The position numbers and the translations under genes were made by a program. The notes beneath the pieces were generated by a model. It saw only the letters and a list, made by a program, of their open reading frames with translations, made no database searches and was not told where the DNA came from. 64,000 nt of DNA from an uncultured Bradyrhizobium sp. (GTDB lineage Bacteria; Pseudomonadota; Alphaproteobacteria; Rhizobiales; Xanthobacteraceae): assembly GCF_936928535.1 (NCBI RefSeq), contig NZ_CAKZHY010000055.1, positions 33,539-97,538 of the forward strand, given 5' to 3'. This document shows positions 10,874 to 20,755 of this stretch, piece after piece. Every line of letters starts with the position of its first letter. Positions within the stretch are counted from its first letter, which is position 1.

Positions 10874-12361
10874 ATGACCTCGCGGCCATGCATCACTAGA
10901 CTGTCGGATGCGGCGGCCGACGGCCGCCCCCGTGCTGCAACGGCCCAAGCGAGGAGACCGCCCCGTGACAATGCTCGTCGAGCGCCTCGGCTCGTCCGTC
11001 GCGCTGTCGCCCACCCCAGCCAGCGCGAGACCGAAACCGTTCAGTTTGCGCAGGCCGCCCTCGAGGCCGGCAAGAAGGAGGGCCTGCAACTCGCCGTACG
11101 GGCGCGCTATGTCGCGCTGGCCGTCATCGCCTGCTTGCTGCTGGTCATCAACCCGGCATGGGATCAGCTCTATTACGTGGCGTTGCTCGGCCTGTTCGCG
11201 CTGATCGGCTGGGCGCAGGTCAGGGTCGGGCGGGTCGGCGTATCGCGATCGGAATTGGCGCTTTTGTTCTGCGACCTGGCGTTGCTCACAATCGTCATCG
11301 TTGTCCCGAACCCCTTCGGAACGACGCACTGGCCGGTGGCGATGCAATACCATTTCGGCAATTTCATCTACTTCTTCGTGCTGCTCGCGGGCGCCACGCT
11401 AGCCTATTCCTGGCGAACGGTTGTTGCGGTCGGAACCTGGACGGCGGCGCTCTGGGCGATCGGCGCGGCCTGGGTGTGGTGGCAACCTGATCGCGATCCC
11501 GCACTGACCGCCCGCATTGCAGAGGCGGTGGGCAGCGATCACAGACTGTTCGCGCTGATCTCACCCACTGCGATTGGATTCGGCCTCCGCATCCAGGAAA
11601 TCGTCGTCTTCATGATCGTGGCCATAACGCTGGCGCTGGCGGTTCGCCGCAGCAATGATCTCTTGATCCGACACGCCGCGGTGGAGCGCGAACGCGGCAA
11701 CCTTGCGCGGTACTTCTCACCCAATGTCGTCACGGAATTATCGAAGCACGACGAGCCGTTGAAGCAGGTGCGCACCCAGGACGTCGCTGTGCTGTTCGTG
11801 GACATCGTCGGATTCACGGCCTTTGCCGATGTGCGCTCTCCGGACGAAGTGGTGCGGACGTTGCGCGAATTCCACGGATTGATGGAGCAAGAGGTTTTCC
11901 GTCACGACGGCACGCTGGACAAATATCTGGGCGATGGATTGATGGCGACATTCGGCACGCCCTTCGCGGGCCCGCGCGATGCCAGCAACGCGTTGCGCTG
12001 TGCCCAGGCCATGATCGCGGCGGCGGACGGCTGGAATGCACGGCGAACAGCACTCGGTGAACCGTCGATGCGCGTCGGCTTTGGCCTGCATTACGGACCG
12101 GTAGTGCTCGGCGACATCGGGCACACCTGCCTGGAATTTGCCGTGATCGGTGCGACCGTCAATGCCGCAAGCCGACTGGAGGGGCTGACGCGCGCGCTCG
12201 ACTGCGCGCTGGTGGCAAGCCACGATCTCGTCAGCCGCGCCAAGCTGGAGCTCGGCGGCACAGCCGAACCATTTGCATCGTTGACTGCCCTGGAGCCCCA
12301 GGCGATCCGCGGGCTCGAGCGGCCGATCGCGATCTGGACCCAGCCGCGCACAAGGCCGTAG
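10874..12361 (+). CDS. Adenylate/guanylate cyclase domain protein with N-terminal TM region (start uncertain)
   Basis: Class III cyclase motifs VLFVDIVGFTAFAD ... YLGDGLMATFGTP. Confidence 0.85.
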   Translation: MTSRPCITRLSDAAADGRPRAATAQARRPPRDNARRAPRLVRRAVAHPSQRETETVQFAQAALEAGKKEGLQLAVRARYVALAVIACLLLVINPAWDQLYYVALLGLFALIGWAQVRVGRVGVSRSELALLFCDLALLTIVIVVPNPFGTTHWPVAMQYHFGNFIYFFVLLAGATLAYSWRTVVAVGTWTAALWAIGAAWVWWQPDRDPALTARIAEAVGSDHRLFALISPTAIGFGLRIQEIVVFMIVAITLALAVRRSNDLLIRHAAVERERGNLARYFSPNVVTELSKHDEPLKQVRTQDVAVLFVDIVGFTAFADVRSPDEVVRTLREFHGLMEQEVFRHDGTLDKYLGDGLMATFGTPFAGPRDASNALRCAQAMIAAADGWNARRTALGEPSMRVGFGLHYGPVVLGDIGHTCLEFAVIGATVNAASRLEGLTRALDCALVASHDLVSRAKLELGGTAEPFASLTALEPQAIRGLERPIAIWTQPRTRP

Positions 12362-12392
12362 GCGGGTCAGGACGGCCGATGGATCAGGCATC

Positions 12393-12423
12393 CAAACAAA
12401 AAGCCCGGCCGAGAGGCCGGGCT
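12393..12423 (-). terminator. Intrinsic terminator for carD (convergent intergenic)
   Basis: Stem AGCCCGGCC-GAGA-GGCCGGGCT with A-tract on + strand (T-tract on - strand). Confidence 0.75.
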
Positions 12424-12455
12424 CTTGAACTGTTGCGATTGACGCGACGAGATGC

Positions 12456-13265
12456 TTACGCGGCCTCGTCGGCGACGGTGGTATCGTCGCCATCGCTATC
12501 GTCGGTATCGCCCTCGGCATCGGCCTCACCCTCGGCGGCTTCCGCCTTGGCGTTGCGGCGCGGGCTCTTGGCGAGCTGGGCCTCGATTTCCTTGACCGCT
12601 TCGGTCTCGGTCGAGTGCTGCACCACTGCGATCTCGCGGGACAGGCGATCGAGCGCCGCTTCATAGAGCTGGCGCTCGCTGTAGGACTGCTCGGGCTGCG
12701 ATTCCGACCGGTAGAGGTCGCGCACGACTTCCGCGATCGCGACGATGTCGCCCGAATTGATCTTTGCTTCGTATTCCTGGGCACGGCGCGACCACATGGT
12801 GCGCTTGACGCGGGCACGGCCCTTGAGGGTCTCCAGCGCCTTCTTCACCAGCGCCGGCTCGGACAGCTTGCGCATGCCGACGTTGGCGACCTTGGCGGTC
12901 GGAACGCGCAGCGTCATCTTGTCCTTGATGAAATTGATGACGAACAGCTCGAGCTTCGCACCGGCGATCTCCTGCTCCTCGATGGCCAGGATCTGGCCGA
13001 CGCCGTGAGCGGGATAGACCACGAATTCGTTGGCCTTGAAGCCCTGACGCTGGGTCACAACTTTCTTTTCCTCGACCTTCGGCGCAGGTGCAGCGGCCTT
13101 CACGGCCGGCTTGGCAGCGGCAACGGGGGCCTTGGCAGGGGCGGCAGCAACAGGAGCCTTCGGAGCAACAGGCTTGGCAGCGGGAGCCTTGGCGACAGCA
13201 GGCTTGGCAGCAGCAGGCTTGGCAACGGTCGCTTTCGCGGCCGGTTTGGCAGTCTTGTTAGGCAT
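12456..13265 (-). CDS. CarD family transcriptional regulator with Lys/Ala/Pro-rich N-terminal tail (ORF also open to 13457)
   Basis: FVVYPAHGVGQILAIEEQEIAGAKLELFVINF; CarD_CdnL core; alternative start 64 aa upstream. Confidence 0.9.
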   Translation of the reverse strand: MPNKTAKPAAKATVAKPAAAKPAVAKAPAAKPVAPKAPVAAAPAKAPVAAAKPAVKAAAPAPKVEEKKVVTQRQGFKANEFVVYPAHGVGQILAIEEQEIAGAKLELFVINFIKDKMTLRVPTAKVANVGMRKLSEPALVKKALETLKGRARVKRTMWSRRAQEYEAKINSGDIVAIAEVVRDLYRSESQPEQSYSERQLYEAALDRLSREIAVVQHSTETEAVKEIEAQLAKSPRRNAKAEAAEGEADAEGDTDDSDGDDTTVADEAA

Positions 13266-13615
13266 TGCGCTTCTTTTGTTCTTCGAGGACTTTGCAGCCG
13301 GCGGCGCCTTGGCAGCGGCCCGACCCTTGGATGCGCTACGGCTGGCCGCGGCGACTTTTTTGGCCTCCTTATGGGAAGCCCTCGCTGAAGTACTCTTTTT
13401 ACGCGTTTTCTGTGACACAGCCTGCGCGCGGAAACTGCCACGCCCCTGTTTCGACATTCGGTTTCACGGGAACCCAACGGGGCCAACTGGGCTGACGGGG
13501 GTTCGGCTTAATGTGCCCAATATAGCACATTTCCCGCAAAAATCAATGATTTAGGGGTCTTGAGGGCTGGTTTTCGGCGCTGACGAAGCTATTAGGGTTA
13601 AGTTTGCGCCGGATT

Positions 13616-13954
13616 TTAGTCGCCGGAGCCAGGGTTCGGAGAAAAATATTTCTCGAACTTCCCTTCCATCCCGTCGAACTCCTTGGCGTCTTCGGGTGAT
13701 TCTTTCTTCTGGGTGATGTTCGGCCAGCTCTTGGCGTACTGGGTGTTCACTTCCAGCCACTTTTCCAGCCCCGGTTCCGTGTCCGGCTTGATGGCGTCGG
13801 CGGGGCATTCCGGCTCGCACACGCCGCAATCGATGCACTCGTCCGGGTGGATGACGAGCATGTTGTCACCCTCATAGAAACAATCGACCGGGCAGACCTC
13901 GACGCAGTCGGTGTACTTGCACTTGATGCAGTTTTCAGTGACGACGTAAGTCAT
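13616..13954 (-). CDS. fdxA: Ferredoxin FdxA (7Fe-type)
   Basis: [21 protein letters not shown] ... [12 protein letters not shown]. Confidence 0.93.
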   Translation of the reverse strand: MTYVVTENCIKCKYTDCVEVCPVDCFYEGDNMLVIHPDECIDCGVCEPECPADAIKPDTEPGLEKWLEVNTQYAKSWPNITQKKESPEDAKEFDGMEGKFEKYFSPNPGSGD

Positions 13955-14090
13955 CCAACGCTCCGAAAAGCTCTTTTAAAAGTCGCGGCTTGCGTAGCGC
14001 GGATGGCTCCGCGCTGCAAGGTCGGGAAGCCCCGATCATGACGGCTTTGCGTGATTGATCGACCAAGAAATGAACGAACAGCGCAATTAA

Positions 14091-14357
14091 TTACTCTTTG
14101 CGCTCGCCGAACTCCTCGTAGAGCAAGCGTGCTGAGGCTGCATCGCCGCGGCGCTCGTTGAAGCCGGTCACCTTCAGCACGCGCACGGTGCGATCGAGCG
14201 CGACGGTGATGACGTCGCCGAGCTTGATCGCATGCCCGGGCGATTTCTCGCGCGTGCCGTTGATGCGGACATGGCCGGACTCGACGAGCTCAGCCGCTGA
14301 GGTCCGCGCCTTCACCACCCGCGCGTGCCACAGCCATTTGTCGAGGCGCTGCCGCTC
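14091..14357 (-). CDS. S4-domain RNA-binding protein (HslR-like); start codon unclear
   Basis: Frame ERQRLDKWLWHARVV-KARTSAAELVESGHVRING; conserved DKWLWHARVV lies upstream of the first GTG (14318). Confidence 0.8.
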   Translation of the reverse strand, partial: ERQRLDKWLWHARVVKARTSAAELVESGHVRINGTREKSPGHAIKLGDVITVALDRTVRVLKVTGFNERRGDAASARLLYEEFGERKE

Positions 14358-14380
14358 GGTGGTCGTGGCTCTATTCCTTC

Positions 14381-14432
14381 TGACGCGTTTTCTTCACGCG
14401 AACCGCTCCGCACTTCGCTTGAAAACGCTATG
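14381..14432. repeat. Short interspersed palindromic repeat, family B copy 1
   Basis: TGACGCGTTTTCTTCACGCGAACCGCTCCGCACTTCGCTTGAAAACGCTATG; second copy at 47744. Confidence 0.8.
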
Positions 14433-17400
14433 CTACTCCTTGCGCCCCGAAAGCTGCTCTTTCAGCGCGGCGAGCTTGGCGAAAGGCGAGTTCGGGTCGG
14501 CCGGACGATCGCGCTCGCGCGGGTTCGCACTCGAAGCGTAGGGACGCAGCGACGGACCGGACTCGCGATCGCGGCGGTCGCGGCCCTTGTCGCGGTCACG
14601 GCCCCTGTTGTCGCGGCCCTTGTCACGATCGCCGCCGAACTTCTTGTTGTCGCGGTTGCGATCGCGATCCTTGTCGCGGTCCTTGCCTTGTTCTCGACCT
14701 TGGAAGTTGCGATTGCGGTCGTCGCGGCCTTCCTGGCGCGGCGCGCCCTCGCCACCTTCGCGCGGCTTGCGGAAGTCTCTGCCGCCGTCACGACGATGAC
14801 CGCCGTGACGATGACGCTCACCACGCTTCTCGCCATCCGCTGATTGCGCGGCCTCTCCTTCGGCCGGCGCGGCGCCCGCTTCGGCACCCGCCTGCTGCGG
14901 GCGCTGATTGTGGTGACGCTGATGGCGATGACGCTCGTGACGCGGCTTGCGATCCTCGTGACGGCCGCCGGGACGCCAGACTTCGACGAGCTCGGGCTCG
15001 GCGGGCGTGGCCGCAGCTTCAGCCGGCGCAGCCTCGGGCGCAGCGGCATCGGGAGATGCGGCGGCTTCAGTTGCCGCGGTCTCGGCGGGAGCGGCTTCTG
15101 CGGCCGCCTCTGCCGGTGCAGCGGTCTCTTCCGCCGGCGGCGCGATGCCGGGGGCATCTTCCGGCGTGACCGGCGCTTCGGGTGAGGCTTCGAGCGCCGG
15201 CACTTCGTGCGCGGGCTCGTCGTGCTGCTCCATGCCGGGGGCGTCTTCAACGGTGACGGCTTCCGGAGCGGCTTCAATCGCGGCGTCAACGGGTGCAGCC
15301 GCCTCTTCGGTCGCAGGCGCTTCCGCAGATGGCTCGGCAGCCGGCATTTCCGTAGCAACAGGCGCAGCCGGCTTCGGCGGCAGCGGCGCGCGCTTCTCCA
15401 TGCGATAGCCGAGCGCGCGCAGCACCGAGGCAAAGTCCTCGCCGGCGGAGCCTGTGAGCGAGGTCATCGCCTGCGTCACCACGAAGCCGCGGCCGTCGAA
15501 TGCACCACCGGGCTTTTCGCCGGGCGAATTCTCGCGCCAGGCCAGCGCCGGACGGATCAGATCCGCAAGGCGCTCCAGGATGTCGACGCGCACGGCGCGC
15601 TCGCCGGCCTGCTTGTAGCCGAGCACGCGATAGGCATCGCGCGGCAAGCTCTTGTCGACCGGGAACGAGGTGCGGCCGGATGAGGCCAGATGCTGCGCGC
15701 CCGACAGCGCCGACAGATCGACATTGTCCTGCTTCAGCGCCCACAGCAGCGCGGCGAGCGCACGCGCAGCGGGCTTCAGGATGCCGGGGAAATAGATGTG
15801 ATAGGCGCCGAAGCGGACGCCGTATTTGCGCAGCGTCGCGCGCGAGGGCTGATCGAGATCCTTCAGCTCGTTGGCGATCTTCGGCCGCTCGAGCACGCCG
15901 AGCGCCTCGACCAGCTGATAGGCGATGCCGCGGGCAATGCCGGTGACGTCCTCGGCCTTGGACAGCTCGAACATCGGCCCGAGCAGCTTTTCGATATGCG
16001 TCTTGAGCCAGAGGTCGAGCCGCGCCTGCACTTTGTCGCGCGGGCCGCCGGTCAGCCGCTCATCCGAGATGATGCGGATGCGCGGATGCAGCGCCTCATC
16101 GGCGGCGGTCAGCCGCGCGACCGCATCGCCGGTCCAGCGGATGGTGCCATCCGAGGTCAGCACGAACTGGTCGTCCGGCGCGTTGCCGAGTTTTTCGGCG
16201 CGCGTATTGATCTCGCCGGCGAGCACCGCTTGCGCGGCAGCCTGCAAGGCTTTCGCATCGGAGCCGGCTTCCGCCGCATCCGGTGCAAAGGTGAAGCCAT
16301 CGAGGCGGCCGATGACATGGCCTTCGACGATCACTTCGCCGGTCTTGCCGATTTCCGTATTCAAGCTCGTGTTCTCCCGCAGGCGGCGCATCAATACACT
16401 GGTCCGGCGATCAACGAAACGCTCAGTCAAGCGTTCGTGGAGCGCATCCGATAATTTATTTTCGACCTCCCGCGCGGTCCCCTGCCAGCGATCGGGGTCT
16501 TTCAGCCAGTCCGGGCGGTTGGCGACGAAGGTCCAGGTGCGGATCTGCGCGATTCTGGCCGAGAGCGTGTCGATGTCGCCATCGATGCGGTCGGCCTGGT
16601 CGATTTGGGCCGCGAACCAGGAATCGGGGATGCAGCCCTTCCGCATCAGGAAGCCGTAGAGCGTCGTCACCAGTTCGGCATGGGCGGCCGGCGACAGTTT
16701 GCGGTAATCCGGGACCTGGCAGGTCTCCCAGAGCCGCTCCACCGCGGCCTTGCCGTGCGCGATATCGCGCACCTCGGCGTCGCGGGCGGCATGGTCGAGC
16801 ACGCGCATGTCTTCGGCGATCGGGGCGCGCGTCAGCGTCTCGTGGCCCGGGGCGAGGTTCAGCGAGACCTGGAGCGCGCCGAGGGAAGAGAAATCCAGTT
16901 TCGAGTTGCGCCATTGCAGCATCTTCACGGGATCGAAGATGTGGTTCTGCAGCGCGTTCACGAGCTCGGGCTCGAACGGGCCGCAGCGGCCGGTGGTGCC
17001 GAAGGTGCCGTTGCGCGTGGCGCGGCCCGCACGGCCGGCGACTTGCGCGAACTCGGCCGGCGTCAGCCTTCGGAACTGATAGCCGTCGAACTTGCGGTCG
17101 GAGGCGAACGCGACGTGGTCGACGTCGAGATTGAGGCCCATGCCGACGGCGTCGGTGGCGACGAGATAATCGACGTCGCCGTTCTGGAACATCTCGACCT
17201 GCGCGTTGCGCGTGCGGGGCGACAGCGAGCCCAGCACCACGGCAGCACCGCCATGCTGGCGCTTGATCAGCTCGGCGATGGCGTAGACCTCGTCGGCGGA
17301 GAAGGCGACGATCGCGGTGCGGCGCGGCTGGCGCGTGATCTTGCGGTCGCCGGCGAATTCCAGCTGCGACAGGCGCGGCCGTGTGATCATGGAGACGCCC

Positions 17401-17861
17401 GGCAGCAGCCGCTCGATGATCGGGCGCATCGTGGCAGCGCCAAGCAGCAGCGTCTCGTCGCGGCCGCGACGGTTGAGGATGCGGTCGGTGAAAACGTGGC
17501 CGCGCTCGAGATCGGAGGCGATCTGGATCTCGTCGACGGCGAGGAAAGACACGTCGAGGTCGCGCGGCATCGCCTCGACGGTCGACACCCAATAGCGCGG
17601 GCTCTTCGGCTTGATCTTCTCCTCGCCGGTCACCAGCGCGACGGCCTCGGGGCCGACGCGGGCGACGATCTTGTTATAGACCTCGCGCGCGAGCAGGCGC
17701 AGCGGCAGGCCGATCATGCCAGAGGAATGCGCGAGCATCCGTTCGATGGCGAGATGGGTCTTGCCGGTGTTGGTCGGCCCGAGCACCGCGGTGACGCCAG
17801 CGCCAGGCACCCGATCGGACAGCGCGCGCTCGGAAGCGAAGGAGGAGGAAGAAAAGGGCAT
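14433..17861 (-). CDS. SUV3-like DEAD/DEAH-family RNA helicase with long low-complexity C-terminal tail
   Basis: GPTNTGKTHLAIERM, DEIQ, DAVGMGLNLD, QVAGRAGR motifs. Confidence 0.92.
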   Translation of the reverse strand: MPFSSSSFASERALSDRVPGAGVTAVLGPTNTGKTHLAIERMLAHSSGMIGLPLRLLAREVYNKIVARVGPEAVALVTGEEKIKPKSPRYWVSTVEAMPRDLDVSFLAVDEIQIASDLERGHVFTDRILNRRGRDETLLLGAATMRPIIERLLPGVSMITRPRLSQLEFAGDRKITRQPRRTAIVAFSADEVYAIAELIKRQHGGAAVVLGSLSPRTRNAQVEMFQNGDVDYLVATDAVGMGLNLDVDHVAFASDRKFDGYQFRRLTPAEFAQVAGRAGRATRNGTFGTTGRCGPFEPELVNALQNHIFDPVKMLQWRNSKLDFSSLGALQVSLNLAPGHETLTRAPIAEDMRVLDHAARDAEVRDIAHGKAAVERLWETCQVPDYRKLSPAAHAELVTTLYGFLMRKGCIPDSWFAAQIDQADRIDGDIDTLSARIAQIRTWTFVANRPDWLKDPDRWQGTAREVENKLSDALHERLTERFVDRRTSVLMRRLRENTSLNTEIGKTGEVIVEGHVIGRLDGFTFAPDAAEAGSDAKALQAAAQAVLAGEINTRAEKLGNAPDDQFVLTSDGTIRWTGDAVARLTAADEALHPRIRIISDERLTGGPRDKVQARLDLWLKTHIEKLLGPMFELSKAEDVTGIARGIAYQLVEALGVLERPKIANELKDLDQPSRATLRKYGVRFGAYHIYFPGILKPAARALAALLWALKQDNVDLSALSGAQHLASSGRTSFPVDKSLPRDAYRVLGYKQAGERAVRVDILERLADLIRPALAWRENSPGEKPGGAFDGRGFVVTQAMTSLTGSAGEDFASVLRALGYRMEKRAPLPPKPAAPVATEMPAAEPSAEAPATEEAAAPVDAAIEAAPEAVTVEDAPGMEQHDEPAHEVPALEASPEAPVTPEDAPGIAPPAEETAAPAEAAAEAAPAETAATEAAASPDAAAPEAAPAEAAATPAEPELVEVWRPGGRHEDRKPRHERHRHQRHHNQRPQQAGAEAGAAPAEGEAAQSADGEKRGERHRHGGHRRDGGRDFRKPREGGEGAPRQEGRDDRNRNFQGREQGKDRDKDRDRNRDNKKFGGDRDKGRDNRGRDRDKGRDRRDRESGPSLRPYASSANPRERDRPADPNSPFAKLAALKEQLSGRKE

Positions 17862-18320
17862 GTCTGGCTGATTAGGTAATGGCTAATGCGGCGAATGTCA
17901 GTGCTATCTGGAGCGGTGGGATGCGGGGCGCTCGCCCGCCGCGCAACTGTCTCACTTTGCGACGCTTTTCCCTCTGCTCTTTAAGCTTCGGAACGACTCT
18001 AGAACGAATCGCGGCCGAATCGCTGACTCCCCCGTGAGTCCCGTTACGTTCACGCAAGGTGTCGTGGGACCCGTTTTGCGTGTGCACTAGATGGAGTTTT
18101 CAAGTGCCGCACAAGCGGCGATTTGGCGACTGAAATCCTTAAGTTGGGGATGGCGCGGAGTCGAATCAGAATCGGGACGGAGTCAAATGGATTCCCGGGG
18201 GATGAGGGCATGCTCACCAAAACTCGAAAACAACCCCATGCACAGTAGAAACGGGCGAGTGGGGGAAGGTGGGGTGATGGCTGGCAAGCCATTGATATCA
18301 CAAGGTAGTTTGGCAAACCC

Positions 18321-18480
18321 GTCATCCTGAGGTGCGAGTGGTGCGATGCGCAGCATCGCGCCGGGAGCCTCGAAGGATGGACGGCCCGGGTCGGGCGGCG
18401 GACGCTGACATTCGCCGCGGGAACGGCCGGGCTGTCGCCCTTCGAGGGCCGCCGAAGAGGCGGCCACCTCAGGGTGACGG
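18321..18480. repeat. Imperfect palindromic interspersed element, family D copy 1
   Basis: CGTCATCCTGAGGTGCGAG ... CCTCGAAGGATGG ... TTCGAGGGCCGCC...CACCTCAGGGTGACGG termini. Confidence 0.65.
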
Positions 18481-18509
18481 TCTGAGAGGGGAATGCGCGG
18501 CCTTAGCCC

Positions 18510-19373
18510 CTACTGCGTCTTCGCCACCTTTGGCGGCTGGGCTGTGGTGATGAAGCTCGTGGCTTCCAGCATGGCGGGGCCGAGCGGGGTCGGCACTTTC
18601 AGCCAGAACGGAACCAGGATCCGCGTGCCGGCGACAGGCGCCAGCGCGATCTCGATGTTGCGCTGGGCGGCGAGGTATTTGATCACGGGGCGGTCGGGGA
18701 TGTAGCCGGCCACAGGCACGAAATAGAGCGCGCAGACCACGACCGGGCCATGATAGCCCTTCTCCGCCTTCACGGTCTCCATGCGCTTGAAATCGAGCTT
18801 GAGCTCGTAGCGCATGCGGCCGTCGAAGATGGGTGCCGAGCCGTGGCAGGCCTCCGGCGACAACGGATCGCCGGTGCCCGGCACGCGCACCAGCGAGGCC
18901 GTCATCGGATCGAACACGCCGCGGCGATGCGCCTCGGTGACGACGATGCGGTCGGCATCGACGGGCGGCTCGGGAATGATGCCGAACTCCTTCACATTGC
19001 CCTTGTCGAGGGTGATGTGGATCTCTTCGGTCTTCTTCGAGGTGGTGGTGGAGGCCTGGTAGGCGGTGGCGACCAGCGCGCCATTGACGACGCGCCCCTG
19101 CGAGGCGCCGGTGCCGGACCCGCCCGCGAAGGTTTTCAGGATGCCGGTGGTGCCGCCCGAGGCCGCTGCGGAGAACAAATCATCCTGGATATCGATATTC
19201 CAGGCACCGCGGCCGACCGGAATGCCCGACAGCGAAGCCTCATATTGCGCCTCGAGCTTGCCCTGCGCGGCCGCAGGCGCAGCCCCCCACGCCAAAACCA
19301 GCCCACCGGCCGTGGCCAAAGCCATCCTGCCGGCCGCGCGCAGCCGCGGCGGAATGAGGGAGAACGTGTGCAC
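18510..19373 (-). CDS. DUF3108 domain-containing exported protein
   Basis: Signal peptide; YEASLSGIPVGRGAWNIDI ... RYELKLDFKRMETV pattern. Confidence 0.8.
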   Translation of the reverse strand: MHTFSLIPPRLRAAGRMALATAGGLVLAWGAAPAAAQGKLEAQYEASLSGIPVGRGAWNIDIQDDLFSAAASGGTTGILKTFAGGSGTGASQGRVVNGALVATAYQASTTTSKKTEEIHITLDKGNVKEFGIIPEPPVDADRIVVTEAHRRGVFDPMTASLVRVPGTGDPLSPEACHGSAPIFDGRMRYELKLDFKRMETVKAEKGYHGPVVVCALYFVPVAGYIPDRPVIKYLAAQRNIEIALAPVAGTRILVPFWLKVPTPLGPAMLEATSFITTAQPPKVAKTQ

Positions 19374-19562
19374 GAGTCGATCCAGTCGGAAGGCGAGTAG
19401 TTGTTACTTAAGCCAGTTACGGCACTAAGCAATGCATCCGGGCAGTCCATGCCGGGAACTCACCATTGTTTTCGGCGGCGATTGCGCCCTTTATGTGATG
19501 GTAAGGCATTTTAAACATTGCCGTTTTGGTGATTTTCCCGTGCCCCCGCCCCGGGCTCCGAT

Positions 19563-19692
19563 ACCTCTCCCGCCTGCGGGAGAGGTCGCGCGAAGCGCGG
19601 GTGAGGGCTTTCTCCTCTGGGGGGCTCTCACTAACGGCCCCGTCGCGGTGATACCCTCTCCCCAACCCTCCCCCGCGCGCGCGGGAGGGAGC
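19563..19692. repeat. GC-rich palindromic intergenic element (family H)
   Basis: CCTCTCCCGCCTGCGGGAGAGGTCGCGCGAAGCGCGGGTGAGGG ... CCCTCTCCCCAACCCTCCCCCGCGCGCGCGGGAGGGAG. Confidence 0.6.
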
Positions 19693-19858
19693 GCACCCAC
19701 CGCGGGCGCGGGAGCGTGAAACCCCGCCCAAAACCTTGACGTCCCGGCCCTCACCCCCTATACGTCCGCCCGCTCCCTACAAGGACGAAAGAATTAGCCC
19801 CCGTGGCGCCCCGAATGGCGGCCGCAATCGTTGGGGGTTCGAACCAAGGATTTTTGCC

Positions 19859-20164
19859 ATGTCTCGCCGCTGCGAACTGACGGCCAAGGGCCCCCTCGTC
19901 GGCCACAAGGTCAGCCACTCCAACATCAAGACCAAGCGCCGCTTCCTGCCGAACCTGGTCAACGTGACCTTCATCAGCGAAGCGCTGGAGCGCAACGTGC
20001 GCCTGCGCGTCTCCACCAACGCGGTGAAGAGCGTCGACCACAATGGCGGGCTCGATGCCTTCCTGCTCAAGGCCAAGGCCGACGCGCTGTCCCCGCGCGC
20101 CCTCGAGCTGAAGCGCGCCATCCAGAAGAAGGTCGGCGACGCGCCGGCCAAGAAGGCCAGCTAA
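19859..20164 (+). CDS. rpmB: 50S ribosomal protein L28
   Basis: [33 protein letters not shown]. Confidence 0.97.
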   Translation: MSRRCELTAKGPLVGHKVSHSNIKTKRRFLPNLVNVTFISEALERNVRLRVSTNAVKSVDHNGGLDAFLLKAKADALSPRALELKRAIQKKVGDAPAKKAS

Positions 20165-20236
20165 GAGATTTTTCGAGTTGGGCGGGGGCTAGGTTGCGTC
20201 GCGTGGCGTAGGCTTAGCCGAGTAGAGTTTGCGTTG

Positions 20237-20274
20237 CGGCCGGGTCGAAAGATCCGGCCGTTTTTGTTTTTGCT
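20237..20274 (+). terminator. Intrinsic terminator downstream of rpmB
   Basis: CGGCCGG-GTCGAAAGAT-CCGGCCG followed by TTTTTGTTTTT. Confidence 0.85.
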
Positions 20275-20337
20275 AGCGGCGGCATTATACCTCCGCATAC
20301 CTTGCCCTGCATCCATTGCCCGCTATGATCGCGAAAA

Positions 20338-20751
20338 ATGATAATTCAACTAGGGGGTAGTGGGTTGGGGCTCAGTGTCAGCCAGCTGCGGGCCATCGCG
20401 CAGCAGCGCGATCGATATAAAACGCAACTGTCTCGTCTCAAAGAGTCCGGCAAACAGACCTCCTGTATCGAGACGGCCGTCACCAGCGCTTGCGAGACCC
20501 TCAGCAGCAAAACGACTTCATTCGTGATCTACGGCGAGCCGCAGAGCGGCAAAACCGAGATGATGATATGCCTCACTGCAAGGCTCTTGGATGATGGACA
20601 TCGAGTTGTCGTGCACCTTCTGAATGACAGCGTGCAGCTTCTCCAACAAAATCTGGATCGCTTTCAGAGGTCGAAACTTTCACCCGCCGCTCGCAATTTC
20701 TCAGAAGTTATCGACCCCGACTATTCGCTGTCGACCGGGTATAGGAGTTAA
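20338..20751 (+). CDS. P-loop ATPase N-terminal fragment / small ATPase (Z1-helicase-like Walker A region)
   Basis: VIYGEPQSGKTEMMICLTARLLDDGH (Walker A 20533-20556) then early stop; lower GC than flanks. Confidence 0.5.
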   Translation: MIIQLGGSGLGLSVSQLRAIAQQRDRYKTQLSRLKESGKQTSCIETAVTSACETLSSKTTSFVIYGEPQSGKTEMMICLTARLLDDGHRVVVHLLNDSVQLLQQNLDRFQRSKLSPAARNFSEVIDPDYSLSTGYRS

Positions 20752-20755
20752 GACC

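Noticed and set aside
13100-13265. Possible CRISPR-like short repeats in the carD 5' region
   Set aside because: Repeats are irregular codons for Ala/Lys/Pro within an open frame, without spacer structure
14462-15433. 323-aa Arg/Ser/Pro-rich alternate-frame ORF
   Set aside because: Out-of-frame reading of the helicase low-complexity tail
19800-19858. GGGGGTTCGAACC looking like a tRNA T-arm upstream of rpmB
   Set aside because: No acceptor, D-arm or anticodon arm could be paired around it; likely rpmB leader sequence
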